This document shows, in pieces, positions 8,386-17,168 of a stretch of 64,000 nucleotides of DNA. The position numbers were made by a program, and so were the translations under genes. The DNA comes from Isosphaeraceae bacterium EP7 (GTDB lineage: Bacteria > Planctomycetota > Planctomycetia > Isosphaerales > Isosphaeraceae). Under the pieces are notes generated by a model that did not search any database, had not been told where the DNA came from, and was given only the letters and a program-made list of their open reading frames with translations. Numbering within the stretch: the stretch's first letter is position 1; every line of letters begins with the position of its first letter. The stretch covers positions 5,715,174 to 5,779,173 of the forward strand of contig CP151667.1 of the NCBI GenBank assembly GCA_038400315.1. Direction: 5' to 3'.

Positions 8386-10122
8386 TTATCGGCGGCGGGC
8401 GCCCTTCACAAACCCGGCGCTCCAGGCCCGGTTCATCGCGACCCGCTGGGACTTCGCTACGCCCAGGGCAACCGCCCCGGCCTGGCCTTTCTGGGCGATC
8501 GTCACCTTCTGGATGACTCCCTCGGGCTCGGCGTCGCCGGTCTCCGACGAAGCGGGGACGGCTTGCTTGCCTTCGGTCGTGCTTGCCGATGACTTCCAGA
8601 CCTTCACGTCGGACCACTTGCCCGAGAGCTGGCCGAAGAGGCCCGACCAGATCGAGTCGGTCGAGCCCTTCTTGATGTCTCCCTGGCTTGCATTGCCCAG
8701 GACGCTGCCCTTGGCCGCGTTGTCGGTCCCGGTCGAGACCTGGGTCGTCGGCTTCGTCGCCTGGACCGGGGTCGTCTGGACGGGGGCCTTGGCGGGGGGC
8801 GTCGTCACCTGGACCGGGGCGGTCGCGGTGTCGGCGGGCTTGGTCACGGCGGGCTTGGACTGGGCCGGGGGGGCGACGTCGACCGGCTTGGTCTGGGCCG
8901 GGGGGGTGGTGGCCTGGACCGGCGTGGTCGGCTTCGCGGGTGCGGCCGGCGCCGTCGGCTTCGCCGGGGTGGCCGGCGCGGCGGGGGTTGTCGGGGCGAC
9001 GGGCGCGGGGGCGACCGTCACGGGGGCCGGGGCGGGGGTCGCCTTGGGTGCCCCGGGGATCAGGGCGGCGGCCTTGGGAATATCCAGGCGGCCGATCGTG
9101 GCCCCGGTGATGGGGTCGTTGATCGGGTCGGAGCCCTGCTTCAGCCAGCTCTCCACGTCGGCCAGCTTGGGCAGGACGCCGAAGCGAGACTTGTAGATCT
9201 GCTGGAGAAGGACGACGGCGCCGGAGACCAGCGGGGCCGCGAAGCTGGTGCCGTCCACCGTGGTGAACTGGTTCCCCTGGATCGTCGAGGTCAGGCCCTG
9301 GCCGGGGGCGGCCAGGTCGGTGGCGTTGGCGCCGCCCATGCGCTGGGCGTTGGCGACGAAGTGGTCGGTGCTGTCGGTGGCGGTGACGCTGATGGTCTCG
9401 CCCAGGATGGCCGTGAAGCCCTCCCCGGCGGTCCCGCTGAAGCTGTTGCCGGTGGCCGTGACGACCGGGATATTCAGGGCGGCAAGGCTGTGGATCAGCT
9501 CGGTCATGCGCTGGCCGATGCCGCCGTCTTTGGCGAACCAGTTGTTGGTATAATTATTATTATCGGAAATAGACAGGTTGACTACGGTGATTCCGTATGT
9601 GTCGTGATTGTCGATGACCCACTGCATGGCGTCGGCGACGCGATCGAAGCTCCCCTGATTGTCGTTGCCGAAGACGCGGAGGGCGACCAGGTCGGCGCCG
9701 GGGGCGACCCCCAGGTGGGCGGGATCGCTGGAGGCGATCAAGCCGGCGACGGCGGTCCCGTGCTGCCAGGTGGTGGCGTCGGGGTCGGAGTCCTTGTCGG
9801 CGAAGTCGTAGCCCGCGACGACCTTGTGGCCGGCGCCGAAGCCCGAGCCGAGGGCCTCGTGGTTGTAGTTGATGCCGGTGTCGATCACGGCCACCGAGGA
9901 GCCGGAGCCGTCGACCTGGTAGGCCGAGCGGGTCGCCGAGGCACCGGTGATCGAGTCGAAGTCGGCGAGGGCGCCGGACGCAGCCGTGGTGCTGGATGCA
10001 GCGGGCTCCGCGATCGGCCCGGCGACGAGGTCCGAGGCCATCAGGCGTCGGTCTTCGAGCGCCTCAAGGTTCGGACGTCGGTCGAGCCTGTTGGAGCGAG
10101 CTCTGTCATGCATTCGCCTCAT
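8386..10122 (-). CDS. Subtilisin-like serine protease (S8) with Pro/Thr/Ala-rich tail
   Basis: 578 residues. The catalytic triad is complete: Asp81 (VIDTGIN), His121 (HGTAVAG) and Ser293 (GTSFAAP), with the oxyanion Asn226. The N-terminus has no classic signal peptide but carries LEALEDR (19-25), a motif common at the start of large exported planctomycete proteins. From about residue 365 the chain is low-complexity Pro/Thr/Ala/Val, ending in a short basic domain. Such a tail suggests a cell-surface linker. The ATG at 10122 is chosen over 10152 because GGGGAGGT stands 9 bases upstream. Role: probably extracellular proteolysis. Confidence 0.88.
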   Translation of the reverse strand: MRRMHDRARSNRLDRRPNLEALEDRRLMASDLVAGPIAEPAASSTTAASGALADFDSITGASATRSAYQVDGSGSSVAVIDTGINYNHEALGSGFGAGHKVVAGYDFADKDSDPDATTWQHGTAVAGLIASSDPAHLGVAPGADLVALRVFGNDNQGSFDRVADAMQWVIDNHDTYGITVVNLSISDNNNYTNNWFAKDGGIGQRMTELIHSLAALNIPVVTATGNSFSGTAGEGFTAILGETISVTATDSTDHFVANAQRMGGANATDLAAPGQGLTSTIQGNQFTTVDGTSFAAPLVSGAVVLLQQIYKSRFGVLPKLADVESWLKQGSDPINDPITGATIGRLDIPKAAALIPGAPKATPAPAPVTVAPAPVAPTTPAAPATPAKPTAPAAPAKPTTPVQATTPPAQTKPVDVAPPAQSKPAVTKPADTATAPVQVTTPPAKAPVQTTPVQATKPTTQVSTGTDNAAKGSVLGNASQGDIKKGSTDSIWSGLFGQLSGKWSDVKVWKSSASTTEGKQAVPASSETGDAEPEGVIQKVTIAQKGQAGAVALGVAKSQRVAMNRAWSAGFVKGARRR

Positions 10123-10712
10123 CGTACGTAGACCTCCCCAGGCGACCGCCACACCATCGGCTTGGCCGCCCCGCGAGTCGGATGTGAACGCCCCCCTTCC
10201 ATGGCGCGGCCCCAGGGGGAGGTCCCCGTCGGGGTCGCGGCAGCCGGGTCCCCGCCATGGAGCCCCGGACCGATCAGAGCGCTAGCAGGTGGTGAGATGA
10301 ATCCAGGCCCGATGGCGCCAGTCCCGCCGCACCACTCGCCCGGGCCAACTTCGGCCTGGGGTGACGGCGCGGGGTCTCGGCGCCGACGGGCTCGACCCAT
10401 CGGCGACCGGCCGGGTCGTCGGTGCGCCGTCGATTCCCGGGGAGATCCTTCCCCCCTCGTCGGCGACCCATCGTCCCGGTCGGTTTCGGCATCCTGCCAG
10501 CGGAGACGGGCCTCAATGCCCATCCCCATTCGACAGGCTCAGGTCATCCTGACCCGAGCCCGACCGGGCCGCGCCTTGGCTTGCATCTGGTGCAATCCGA
10601 CGCGGCCCGGCTACATTGGGCAACCCCGACGACCCGCGACGAACTCGCCGCGAGCCGATCCGGCTGATGACCCATGTATCGGATCAGGGAGGCGGGCACT
10701 CTCGCTCCAACC
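10123..10712. other. Divergent intergenic region, no gene seen
   Basis: 590 bases between the subtilase (minus) and kdsB (plus). It should carry both promoters, but I cannot point to a sound -35/-10 pair. Overlapping short frames in all directions show no motifs and look like GC-driven noise. Confidence 0.5.
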
Positions 10713-11459
10713 ATGCAGATTGTGGCCGTGGTCCCAGCCCGTTTCGCTTCAACCCGACTCCCCGGCAAACCCCTGCTGAGCGACACAGGCCGGCCCTTGA
10801 TCCAGCACGTCATCGACGCTGCAAGGCGTGCGACCCGCCTGGATCGGATCATCGTCGCCACCGACGATCAGCGCATCTTCGACGCCGTCCTGGCCTTCGG
10901 CGGCGAGGTCGTCATGACCCGCTCCGACCACGCCACCGGCACCGACCGCGTGGCCGAAGTCATCGCGGCGATCCCCGATGCCGGCATCGTCGTCAACCTC
11001 CAGGGCGACGAGCCCGACATCACGGGTGAAGCCCTCGACCTGGTCGTCAACCTCCTGGAGAACGACCCGGACGCGCCCATGGCGACTCTGGCCACGCCCA
11101 TCCACAGCGAGACGATCTACCGCGACCCCTCGTGCGTGAAGGTGGTCTGCGCCGCCAACGGCCGGGCCCTCTACTTCTCACGCAGCCCGATCCCGCACCA
11201 CCGCGACGGCCTGCCCGATAAGCCTCCCTACGGCCACCTGCACCTGGGCCTTTACGCCTACCGGCGCGACTTCCTACTCGGTCTGGCCAAACTGCCACAA
11301 TCCCCCCTGGAGTCGGCCGAGAAGCTGGAGCAGCTCCGAGTCCTGGAAGCCGGCCACCCCATCGCCGTCGGCATCGTCGACGAGCCGAGCGTCGGCATCG
11401 ACACCCCCGACGACTACCGCCGGTTCGTCGCCCTCTGGAAGGCCCGAGGCGGAACCTGA
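10713..11459 (+). CDS. kdsB: 3-deoxy-manno-octulosonate cytidylyltransferase
   Basis: 248 residues, normal length. The enzyme activates Kdo with CTP to form CMP-Kdo for lipopolysaccharide inner-core synthesis. Diagnostic parts are VVPARFASTRLPGKPL at the N-terminus (CTP binding), the MTRSDHATGTDRVAEV segment, VVNLQGDEP (metal-binding Asp), and a C-terminal VDEPSVGIDTPDD. The ATG at 10713 matches the family N-terminus; a 13-residue longer form from 10674 is possible but lacks a ribosome site. Its presence implies a Gram-negative type outer membrane with Kdo. Confidence 0.95.
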   Translation: MQIVAVVPARFASTRLPGKPLLSDTGRPLIQHVIDAARRATRLDRIIVATDDQRIFDAVLAFGGEVVMTRSDHATGTDRVAEVIAAIPDAGIVVNLQGDEPDITGEALDLVVNLLENDPDAPMATLATPIHSETIYRDPSCVKVVCAANGRALYFSRSPIPHHRDGLPDKPPYGHLHLGLYAYRRDFLLGLAKLPQSPLESAEKLEQLRVLEAGHPIAVGIVDEPSVGIDTPDDYRRFVALWKARGGT

Positions 11460-11697
11460 GCCCGAGCGGCACGCACCATCCCCGAATTGTCAAAGATCGT
11501 GAACGAATACGGACGACCGTAACGCATCAACAGATTGGCTAACGGCAGAAGCAACCTCGATCGGACGACCTGGAGGTCCGCCCGCCGACCGTCAAGGGAA
11601 CCGGAGCGGTCCCCGACCGGCTGACATGACATGAAGAGGCCGGCTCCACGCGCAATGCGCGCGGGCTTGCGGCCGGTGGCTTACCGATCAGGCCGGA

Positions 11698-12852
11698 TCA
11701 TACGGCGACAGCTTGCGACGGACGATTCCGACGCGTCTGGCTTAGCTCGCGGAGCAATCGGGCGTTGCGATTGGCAATCTGCCGGGCCTCGACCCGCGAC
11801 CTGGGCGTCGAGGGTACAGCCCTGGCGACCTTCGCGTTGGGTTCGTTCTGCAAAAGGTCGGCGAGTCGCGGGTGGGTCGGGATGACCTTCACCCGGGCCG
11901 ATGCGTGGGCGGGCTGGCTTCGTTCTGCCTCGGCCTGTTCCTTGCGGAGCTGGTATTTCTCGATCTCCTCGCGGGTCGGGTATGGGCTCCGCGAGGCGGG
12001 GGCGTTGTCGTCCCACTTGGGGTCGGGGACGGGATTGTTGGGCCGGGATCGCCCCTTGTGCATCAGGTCGAGCGCCCACTTCATGCGGCGGAAGCTGGCG
12101 GTCTCGTAGCGACGCAGCAGGACGAGAACGCGGTCGTCGCCCGTCGAGAATCCCAGGATCGTCGCCTGGCGCTCGTCCTCCTCGATGTCGTCGAGGCTCG
12201 AATCCTTGCGGTCGAGCAGCCGTTCGAGCTGGTCGTCGATCAACTCCTGGCGATGGTCGAGCGTGCTGGAATCATCGGCGGGATCGAGCGGCGTGTGCAA
12301 TTCACGCAGCGTGTGATCGACGCCGAGCAGGTCCAGCGCGAGCGTCACTTGTTCATCGGTCCACGTCCCATTCTTATCCAGGGCATGGCCCAGAGCCCGC
12401 CAGCGGTCGATCATCCAGTCACAGCCTGGTGCGTTGATGCTGAGCCTGGCCGCAACCTCCGCCGGCCGGCGTTCCAGACCACGAGCAATCCTGGCCGTCT
12501 CGGCCTTCCGCTCATCGCCCCAGCAACTGACGGCGCGGCGGCCTCGATTGTCGCGAGCGAGCCGCTCTTCAACACGGCAACGCTCGATGCGCAGCGATTC
12601 GACGGCGATCGTCTCGACCAGGCTCATCTCGAACGCGTTCATCGGCCGCAGCGACGAATTCCACTGCTCGGCCCGCTCCCGAACTGCCTGCTCCTGGTCC
12701 TGAGGCAGCACAACCCCCGCCCCCGCCAGCCCATGAACCAGGCTATTCCGCCGAGACTTCTCCTTCCCCTCGACCGTCCGGGGCCCGGTGCTGCGCATCG
12801 CATTGCGGCGGTTGGCGTCAATCCGCTTCTGGCTCGTGGTCGGAGTATCCAT
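11698..12852 (-). CDS. Conserved planctomycete protein with STGPRT..GK.RS.RN..HGL motif
   Basis: 384 residues, rich in Arg and Glu, no membrane segment. The N-terminus carries ANRRNAMRSTGPRTVEGKEK followed by SRRNSLVHGLAG. That motif starts a widespread bacterial family of unknown function that is strongly expanded in planctomycetes. The rest is largely helical with possible coiled coils. The C-terminal third (EEIEKYQLRKEQAEAER, then a basic tail ending QTRRNRPSQ) may bind nucleic acid, but that is only suggested by charge. No function can be assigned. Confidence 0.75.
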   Translation of the reverse strand: MDTPTTSQKRIDANRRNAMRSTGPRTVEGKEKSRRNSLVHGLAGAGVVLPQDQEQAVRERAEQWNSSLRPMNAFEMSLVETIAVESLRIERCRVEERLARDNRGRRAVSCWGDERKAETARIARGLERRPAEVAARLSINAPGCDWMIDRWRALGHALDKNGTWTDEQVTLALDLLGVDHTLRELHTPLDPADDSSTLDHRQELIDDQLERLLDRKDSSLDDIEEDERQATILGFSTGDDRVLVLLRRYETASFRRMKWALDLMHKGRSRPNNPVPDPKWDDNAPASRSPYPTREEIEKYQLRKEQAEAERSQPAHASARVKVIPTHPRLADLLQNEPNAKVARAVPSTPRSRVEARQIANRNARLLRELSQTRRNRPSQAVAV

Positions 12853-13270
12853 GGTGCGTCGTCGCGCCTCTCAAAGTCGGTCGGTTCAAGATGTCGCCGG
12901 CATGGCGATGGCCCCTCCTGCGCGACGTCGCGCAATCGAGGCCCCTATCAAGAACAATCTGAAAAAACGGCCGTGCCCTCCCTACTTTCTTGGAAATTTT
13001 CCAAATGATCGCGAAACATGCCCGATAGACCACGTCCGCCAGATCCAACAATCTCCATGATGACCAGTTCACTGGTCGCTATGGTGTCGCAGTTGACGCG
13101 GCTCGTCGCGTAAAGTTCTCGTGACGGATATCGAACTGGGCACCGAGGAAGAAGTTGACAAACTGAACCGGTGTCAAAGCCTGTCAGCTCCATGAGCTGT
13201 ACGCCGATGTTTAACGGCTCGGGTCCAAATTGGGGCACGACCTCGTGCGGCCGTCAGCCGGAGCCGTCAG
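12853..13270. other. Intergenic stretch, no gene seen
   Basis: 418 bases between divergent genes. Part of it (12950-13090) is less GC-rich than the flanks, as expected for promoter DNA. I see no gene, repeat or RNA that I can support. Confidence 0.45.
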
Positions 13271-13831
13271 ATGAGCTTCCCAGAGGAATTGCTAGCCCGT
13301 TTACGGCGTGTCCCGTTTGGTCAGGCCCCGGCGCCATGGCGGCAAGTGACCGCCCATGCCGTCGGCGGTCTGACCGAGGTGGGCTTCGCCAGTCGGTCGG
13401 ATCTGCTGTTGGTGGTGTCGTCACAAGGCAGGGGCCTGTTCGAGGGCAGAACCGGAGAACGCATCGCACACGATCCGACCCCGCCGGACGACGGCTGGTA
13501 CGACGAGGTCAGGCTCACCGCCTCGGGGATCGGTCCCCTCAACGATCAATTAATCCGCTTGGCGGGGCTGCATGGGGGAGGCTTGTCGGGCTGCACCGAC
13601 GACGGTTGGGGGGTCACCCGGATCGCGCCGGATTGGCCCTTGGAGTCAATTGTTCTCGATCCCCCCGGATCGGCGGTCATGTATGAGGGACACACCAAGG
13701 GATGCATGAGGATTGCTGAGGACCTCGGGCTACGTGCCTTCGGCTTCTCGGAGACGGGCCTGAGCCTCGTCGTGGCTACGAGCGATCGAATCGAGCTCTG
13801 GTCTCGCCATGAACTCCCTAAGCTCCGGTAA
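13271..13831 (+). CDS. Hypothetical protein
   Basis: 186 residues with no signal peptide or membrane segment. Alternating hydrophobic strands (DLLLVVSSQGRGLFEG, LSLVVATSDRIELWSRH) suggest a beta-rich, possibly propeller-like fold. No family recognised. A weak CGGAG site lies 9 bases before the ATG. Confidence 0.6.
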   Translation: MSFPEELLARLRRVPFGQAPAPWRQVTAHAVGGLTEVGFASRSDLLLVVSSQGRGLFEGRTGERIAHDPTPPDDGWYDEVRLTASGIGPLNDQLIRLAGLHGGGLSGCTDDGWGVTRIAPDWPLESIVLDPPGSAVMYEGHTKGCMRIAEDLGLRAFGFSETGLSLVVATSDRIELWSRHELPKLR

Positions 13832-13858
13832 CCAGACACTCGACGATGGTCTCGACTA

Positions 13859-14323
13859 TCAAGATCGCTTCTCTTTGCCAATAAAGTCACTCGAATCGTC
13901 GGCGACTGAGAGTGTCTTCGACAGGAAGAATCGAGACTCCCCGATCGGGTAGTCCGGCAAGGTCCCAAACACCTTGTATCCGAGCCCCTCATAGAACGGC
14001 CGAGCCTGGAAACTGAACGTATCAACCCAGGCGTGATGACAGCCCCGCGACACGGCCCGTCGCTCCATCTCGAGCATCAGTTGGCTTCCCCACCCCTGCC
14101 CTCGCAACTCTTCCGCGACGGCCAGAATTCGCACATGAAGCCAACCCCAGTTCGTCTCCCCCATCGCCCCGCCGACGATTTGCCCCGCGTCGTCGCGAAG
14201 CACCAAAATCAAACCCTCAGGCTTCCAGACGAAGCCCGACGCCCTGCTGAATGAGTCGAGCGGCGCGAGGATGGCCTCGAATTCGGCCTGGGTCGGGTTG
14301 TCGAGTGGTTCCATGTGCGGCAT
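13859..14323 (-). CDS. GNAT family N-acetyltransferase
   Basis: 154 residues. The acetyl-CoA motif A is VRILAVAEELRGQGWGSQLML (Q/RxxGxG loop = RGQGWG), and the C-terminal part FYEGLGYKVFGTLPDYPIG fits motif B. GNAT enzymes transfer acetyl groups from acetyl-CoA to amines; the substrate is unknown. The ATG at 14323 is preceded by a very good ribosome site, GGGAGGAG, so the longer frame starting at 14497 is rejected. Neighbours give no clue to the substrate. Confidence 0.88.
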   Translation of the reverse strand: MPHMEPLDNPTQAEFEAILAPLDSFSRASGFVWKPEGLILVLRDDAGQIVGGAMGETNWGWLHVRILAVAEELRGQGWGSQLMLEMERRAVSRGCHHAWVDTFSFQARPFYEGLGYKVFGTLPDYPIGESRFFLSKTLSVADDSSDFIGKEKRS

Positions 14324-14599
14324 GGTGGTTCTCCTCCCGGATCGAGAGATCCTGCTTCGTGACCCTTCTGGCCGTCGCCCGACAACATCCTCGCAGCCCC
14401 CCTCCCCGTCGGGCCAGGTGGTTTGCCGGTATTGCCAGCGGCCCGAGGCGCAGGGCTCCGAGGTCGGCTTTGCGACGTGGGGTCGATCAACGATCACGTT
14501 CCAATGTCGGAGATTCGTTGACGAATGCCCTGGCGGAGATTCCCTTGGCCGCGAAATTCAGGCGAAATCCCCCGATCAATCGGATGCGGAGTGCAGACC

Positions 14600-14815
14600 A
14601 TGACGTCGGACGAGAAGTCTGATTCCCCTTGCCCGACGTGCGGCGGGTCGCGCTTCACCTGGGGGATGCTCGGCGCGCAGGGCCTCAATTTCACCCCCCA
14701 GGACGCCTCGGTCATCCGCAAATTTTTTACGATCGGCTGGGAGCTACCGGCTCGACGGTGCGATGATTGCGGGAATCTTCAGCTCTTCGCGAAGCCGCCC
14801 GGCAGTCAGGGCTGA
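14600..14815 (+). CDS. Small zinc-ribbon protein
   Basis: 71 residues. Two CxxC knuckles, CPTCGG near residue 12 and CDDCGN near residue 56, should bind one zinc ion. The spacing fits a zinc ribbon of the kind seen in small proteins of unknown function. It is too short for an enzyme and may mediate protein or nucleic-acid contacts. Starting at the ATG at 14600 gives a protein that is nearly all ribbon; the frame extends upstream without a sensible sequence. Confidence 0.7.
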   Translation: MTSDEKSDSPCPTCGGSRFTWGMLGAQGLNFTPQDASVIRKFFTIGWELPARRCDDCGNLQLFAKPPGSQG

Positions 14816-15007
14816 ATCGCCGCCCCGAGTGATCGAGACGACTTGCCATCGAACCGCCACGGCGACGTTGCGACAAAATCGGGCGATTCTGCCGCGACTT
14901 CTCTTTCCCCTGATGTCCTCGGTGAGTCGTCGCTCCGTTCGCCTTGGATCGAACGAATCGACGTGAGGCGGGCCGATTGAGGGTCTTTTTCACGATTGGG
15001 GAGAACC

Positions 15008-15943
15008 ATGGATCGAAGACGGTTTGTGCAATCGCTGCTGGCCGCGGGCGTCGTCGTCCCGAGCCTGCACGCCGAGGCCGCGCCCGATTGGGGAGGCCCT
15101 GTCCTCGATACCCACCTGCACCTCCGGAGCGACGCGGACGCGTGCTTCACGCACATGCAAGGCTGCGGCGTCACCCACGCGGTCCTCCTGACGCGCGCCG
15201 GGGATCAGGGCAGGGCCAAGCAGGAGATGGAACGCCGCAAGGGCCGCTTCGCGCGGTCCGTGAGCACCGATCCCGCCGCGCCTGATGCGGAGAAGGTCCT
15301 CCGCGACGCGCTCAAGGGAGGGGCCGTCAGCATCGGAGAGTTGAAGTATCACCTGGCCCTGGACTCGCCCGAGATGAGGCGCGTCTACGACATCGCCGCC
15401 GAGATGAAGGCGCCGGTGATGATGCACATCCAGACGTTCCCCCACTTCCCCGGAGAGATCCCTTACAACACCGGCTACCCCGAGTTCGACAAGATTCTCC
15501 GCGCCTACCCGAAAACAATGTTCATCGGCCACGGCGACCTCTTCTGGGCCCACATCAGCGCCGATGTCCCGACCGATCGAGGCTATCCGGCCGGGCCGAT
15601 CAAGCGAGGCGGACTGACCGATCGCTGGCTGTCCGACTTCCCCAACCTCTACGCCGACGTGTCGGCCAATTCCGGCAACAACGCACTCTCGCGCGATCCT
15701 GATTTCACGCCCGACTTCCTCGTGCGGCATCGCTCCAAGCTGCTCTTCGGCAGCGATTGCAGTTGCGCAGACGGCATGGGATCGGGCGTCTCGCAGAACA
15801 ACAACCCCGAGGCAGCGAGGCTGGCCGGCAAGTGCGTCGCACGCGAGACCCTTGGCCTGCTGAAAAAACTCGCGACCCCCGAGATCTTCCGGAGTGCGGT
15901 CTGGGAGAATGCAAACCGGCTGTTCCGGCTTCACTTCTCCTGA
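15008..15943 (+). CDS. Amidohydrolase-family (metal-dependent TIM-barrel) protein, Tat-type signal
   Basis: 311 residues. It begins MDRRRFVQSLLAAGVVVPS, a short twin-arginine-like signal, so it probably acts outside the cytoplasm. The metal-site pattern of the amidohydrolase_2 group is visible: DTHLHL after strand 1, a Glu in IGELKYH, MMHIQTFPHF, FIGHGD, and FGSDCS late in the barrel. Related enzymes hydrolyse or decarboxylate small ring compounds; the substrate here is unknown. GGGGAG at 14998 supports the ATG at 15008. Confidence 0.85.
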   Translation: MDRRRFVQSLLAAGVVVPSLHAEAAPDWGGPVLDTHLHLRSDADACFTHMQGCGVTHAVLLTRAGDQGRAKQEMERRKGRFARSVSTDPAAPDAEKVLRDALKGGAVSIGELKYHLALDSPEMRRVYDIAAEMKAPVMMHIQTFPHFPGEIPYNTGYPEFDKILRAYPKTMFIGHGDLFWAHISADVPTDRGYPAGPIKRGGLTDRWLSDFPNLYADVSANSGNNALSRDPDFTPDFLVRHRSKLLFGSDCSCADGMGSGVSQNNNPEAARLAGKCVARETLGLLKKLATPEIFRSAVWENANRLFRLHFS

Positions 15944-16168
15944 CTCTGCCGTAGGTCATCGGCGATGTTGCGCCGCCGGAGAATCCATCCGAAGGCGGCC
16001 GACAAGCCGGACGCGCTGCTGGCATGGGACACCCGCATCTGCGACTGAAGTCAGGTTGATCGACGATCCTCGGGCGTCGGTTGATGCGTCATACAGGCCG
16101 CCCCGCTGGGGGCGCCATCCATCGTCTCGTCGCGAGGATGGGTCGCACGGACAGTTCGGCATGATCGA

Positions 16169-17107
16169 TCAATAGTCGCCGGAATTCAAAATTTCGCCGC
16201 CGTTCCTGGTCGAGAGCGCCCTCCAGACGTTCAACGCGATGCCCTGCCTGGCACCTGCCGTGTGCCCGTCGACGAATAGGGCATTCACACGGCCGGAATG
16301 GTAGCTGCTCGCCGTCCAGGCGCCTTCCTGGATATAGCCGTCATTCGTGCAGGTTTGCTCATTGATCCCGAGATTGTGATTGTAGAGCGTATTGGCCAGC
16401 TGTCCTTCGATCCAGGATTGACCCTTCAACGTATTGGTCGCCCTAACCGTCTCGGTACGACATCGGGCCGTGAACTCGTCGAACTCATCCAGACCGGTGA
16501 GTTTTTGGGTGGAGAAGACGATTCGCTTGAGATCCGATCCACCCTCGCCGCGAGGGGCCGAGACCAGGCACTCGGACATCGCGACTGTGTTCGAGAGACC
16601 ATCGCGAACGCTCGAGAAGGAAATCGGGCCCTCGACCATATAGGCAAACGGCCCGTTGTTCCGATGGTTGTCATCGTCCCTGGTTTGTGCGCCGTAACCG
16701 ACGCACGCGACATAGTTCGTCAGGCCGCCGGCGGAGGCGGAGGACATCCCATCGGAGGGGCAGACATAGAGCTCGACCTTGGTGTTCTCGGAGGTCGAAT
16801 TCGAGCGATCGTAGGTGGTCCTGGCGAAATTCAAGGAATTGAAGGTATTCGCCTGCTCGATGTAGTTCAACAACGACGAGTGCATCGAGAAGCCGTTCAC
16901 CAGGCTGGCGGGAGGGAGGGTGCGGAAGGACGCCTCGTAGGAGGCGAGCGCGATTCCGATCTGCTTCAAGTTGCTCGTACAAGTCATGTTCCTGGCCGAC
17001 TCCCTGGCCGACTGCACGGCTGGGATGAGGAGTGCAATGAGAAGGGCCACAATCGAGATGACGACAAGCAATTCGATCATGGTGAAGCCGCGACGACGAT
17101 CGCTCAT
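16169..17107 (-). CDS. DUF1559 protein with type II pseudopilin-like N-terminus
   Basis: 312 residues. The N-terminus [20 protein letters not shown] is a prepilin-type cleavage/methylation motif (cut after Gly, then FTMIELL). The rest matches DUF1559: [16 protein letters not shown], a YVCPSD segment, and a C-terminal [10 protein letters not shown]. This family is present in dozens of copies in planctomycetes and its members are thought to be exported by type II secretion or pilus machinery, but no role is established. The ATG at 17107 follows GGAGGT. A second copy lies at 45656-46606. Confidence 0.92.
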   Translation of the reverse strand: MSDRRRGFTMIELLVVISIVALLIALLIPAVQSARESARNMTCTSNLKQIGIALASYEASFRTLPPASLVNGFSMHSSLLNYIEQANTFNSLNFARTTYDRSNSTSENTKVELYVCPSDGMSSASAGGLTNYVACVGYGAQTRDDDNHRNNGPFAYMVEGPISFSSVRDGLSNTVAMSECLVSAPRGEGGSDLKRIVFSTQKLTGLDEFDEFTARCRTETVRATNTLKGQSWIEGQLANTLYNHNLGINEQTCTNDGYIQEGAWTASSYHSGRVNALFVDGHTAGARQGIALNVWRALSTRNGGEILNSGDY

Positions 17108-17168
17108 CAGGAACCTCCGTGTCTCGAGAGTATGCAAGACCTGAGGCGAGGAGGACCGAGGCACGCGG

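Noticed and set aside
8660-9060. Possible DNA repeat array
   Set aside because: It encodes the Pro/Thr/Ala/Val tail of the subtilase; repeats are low-complexity codons, not a mobile or CRISPR array.
7496-9196. 566-codon open frame on the plus strand
   Set aside because: Antisense to the SDR and to the repetitive subtilase tail; low-complexity Ala/Gly/Val text.
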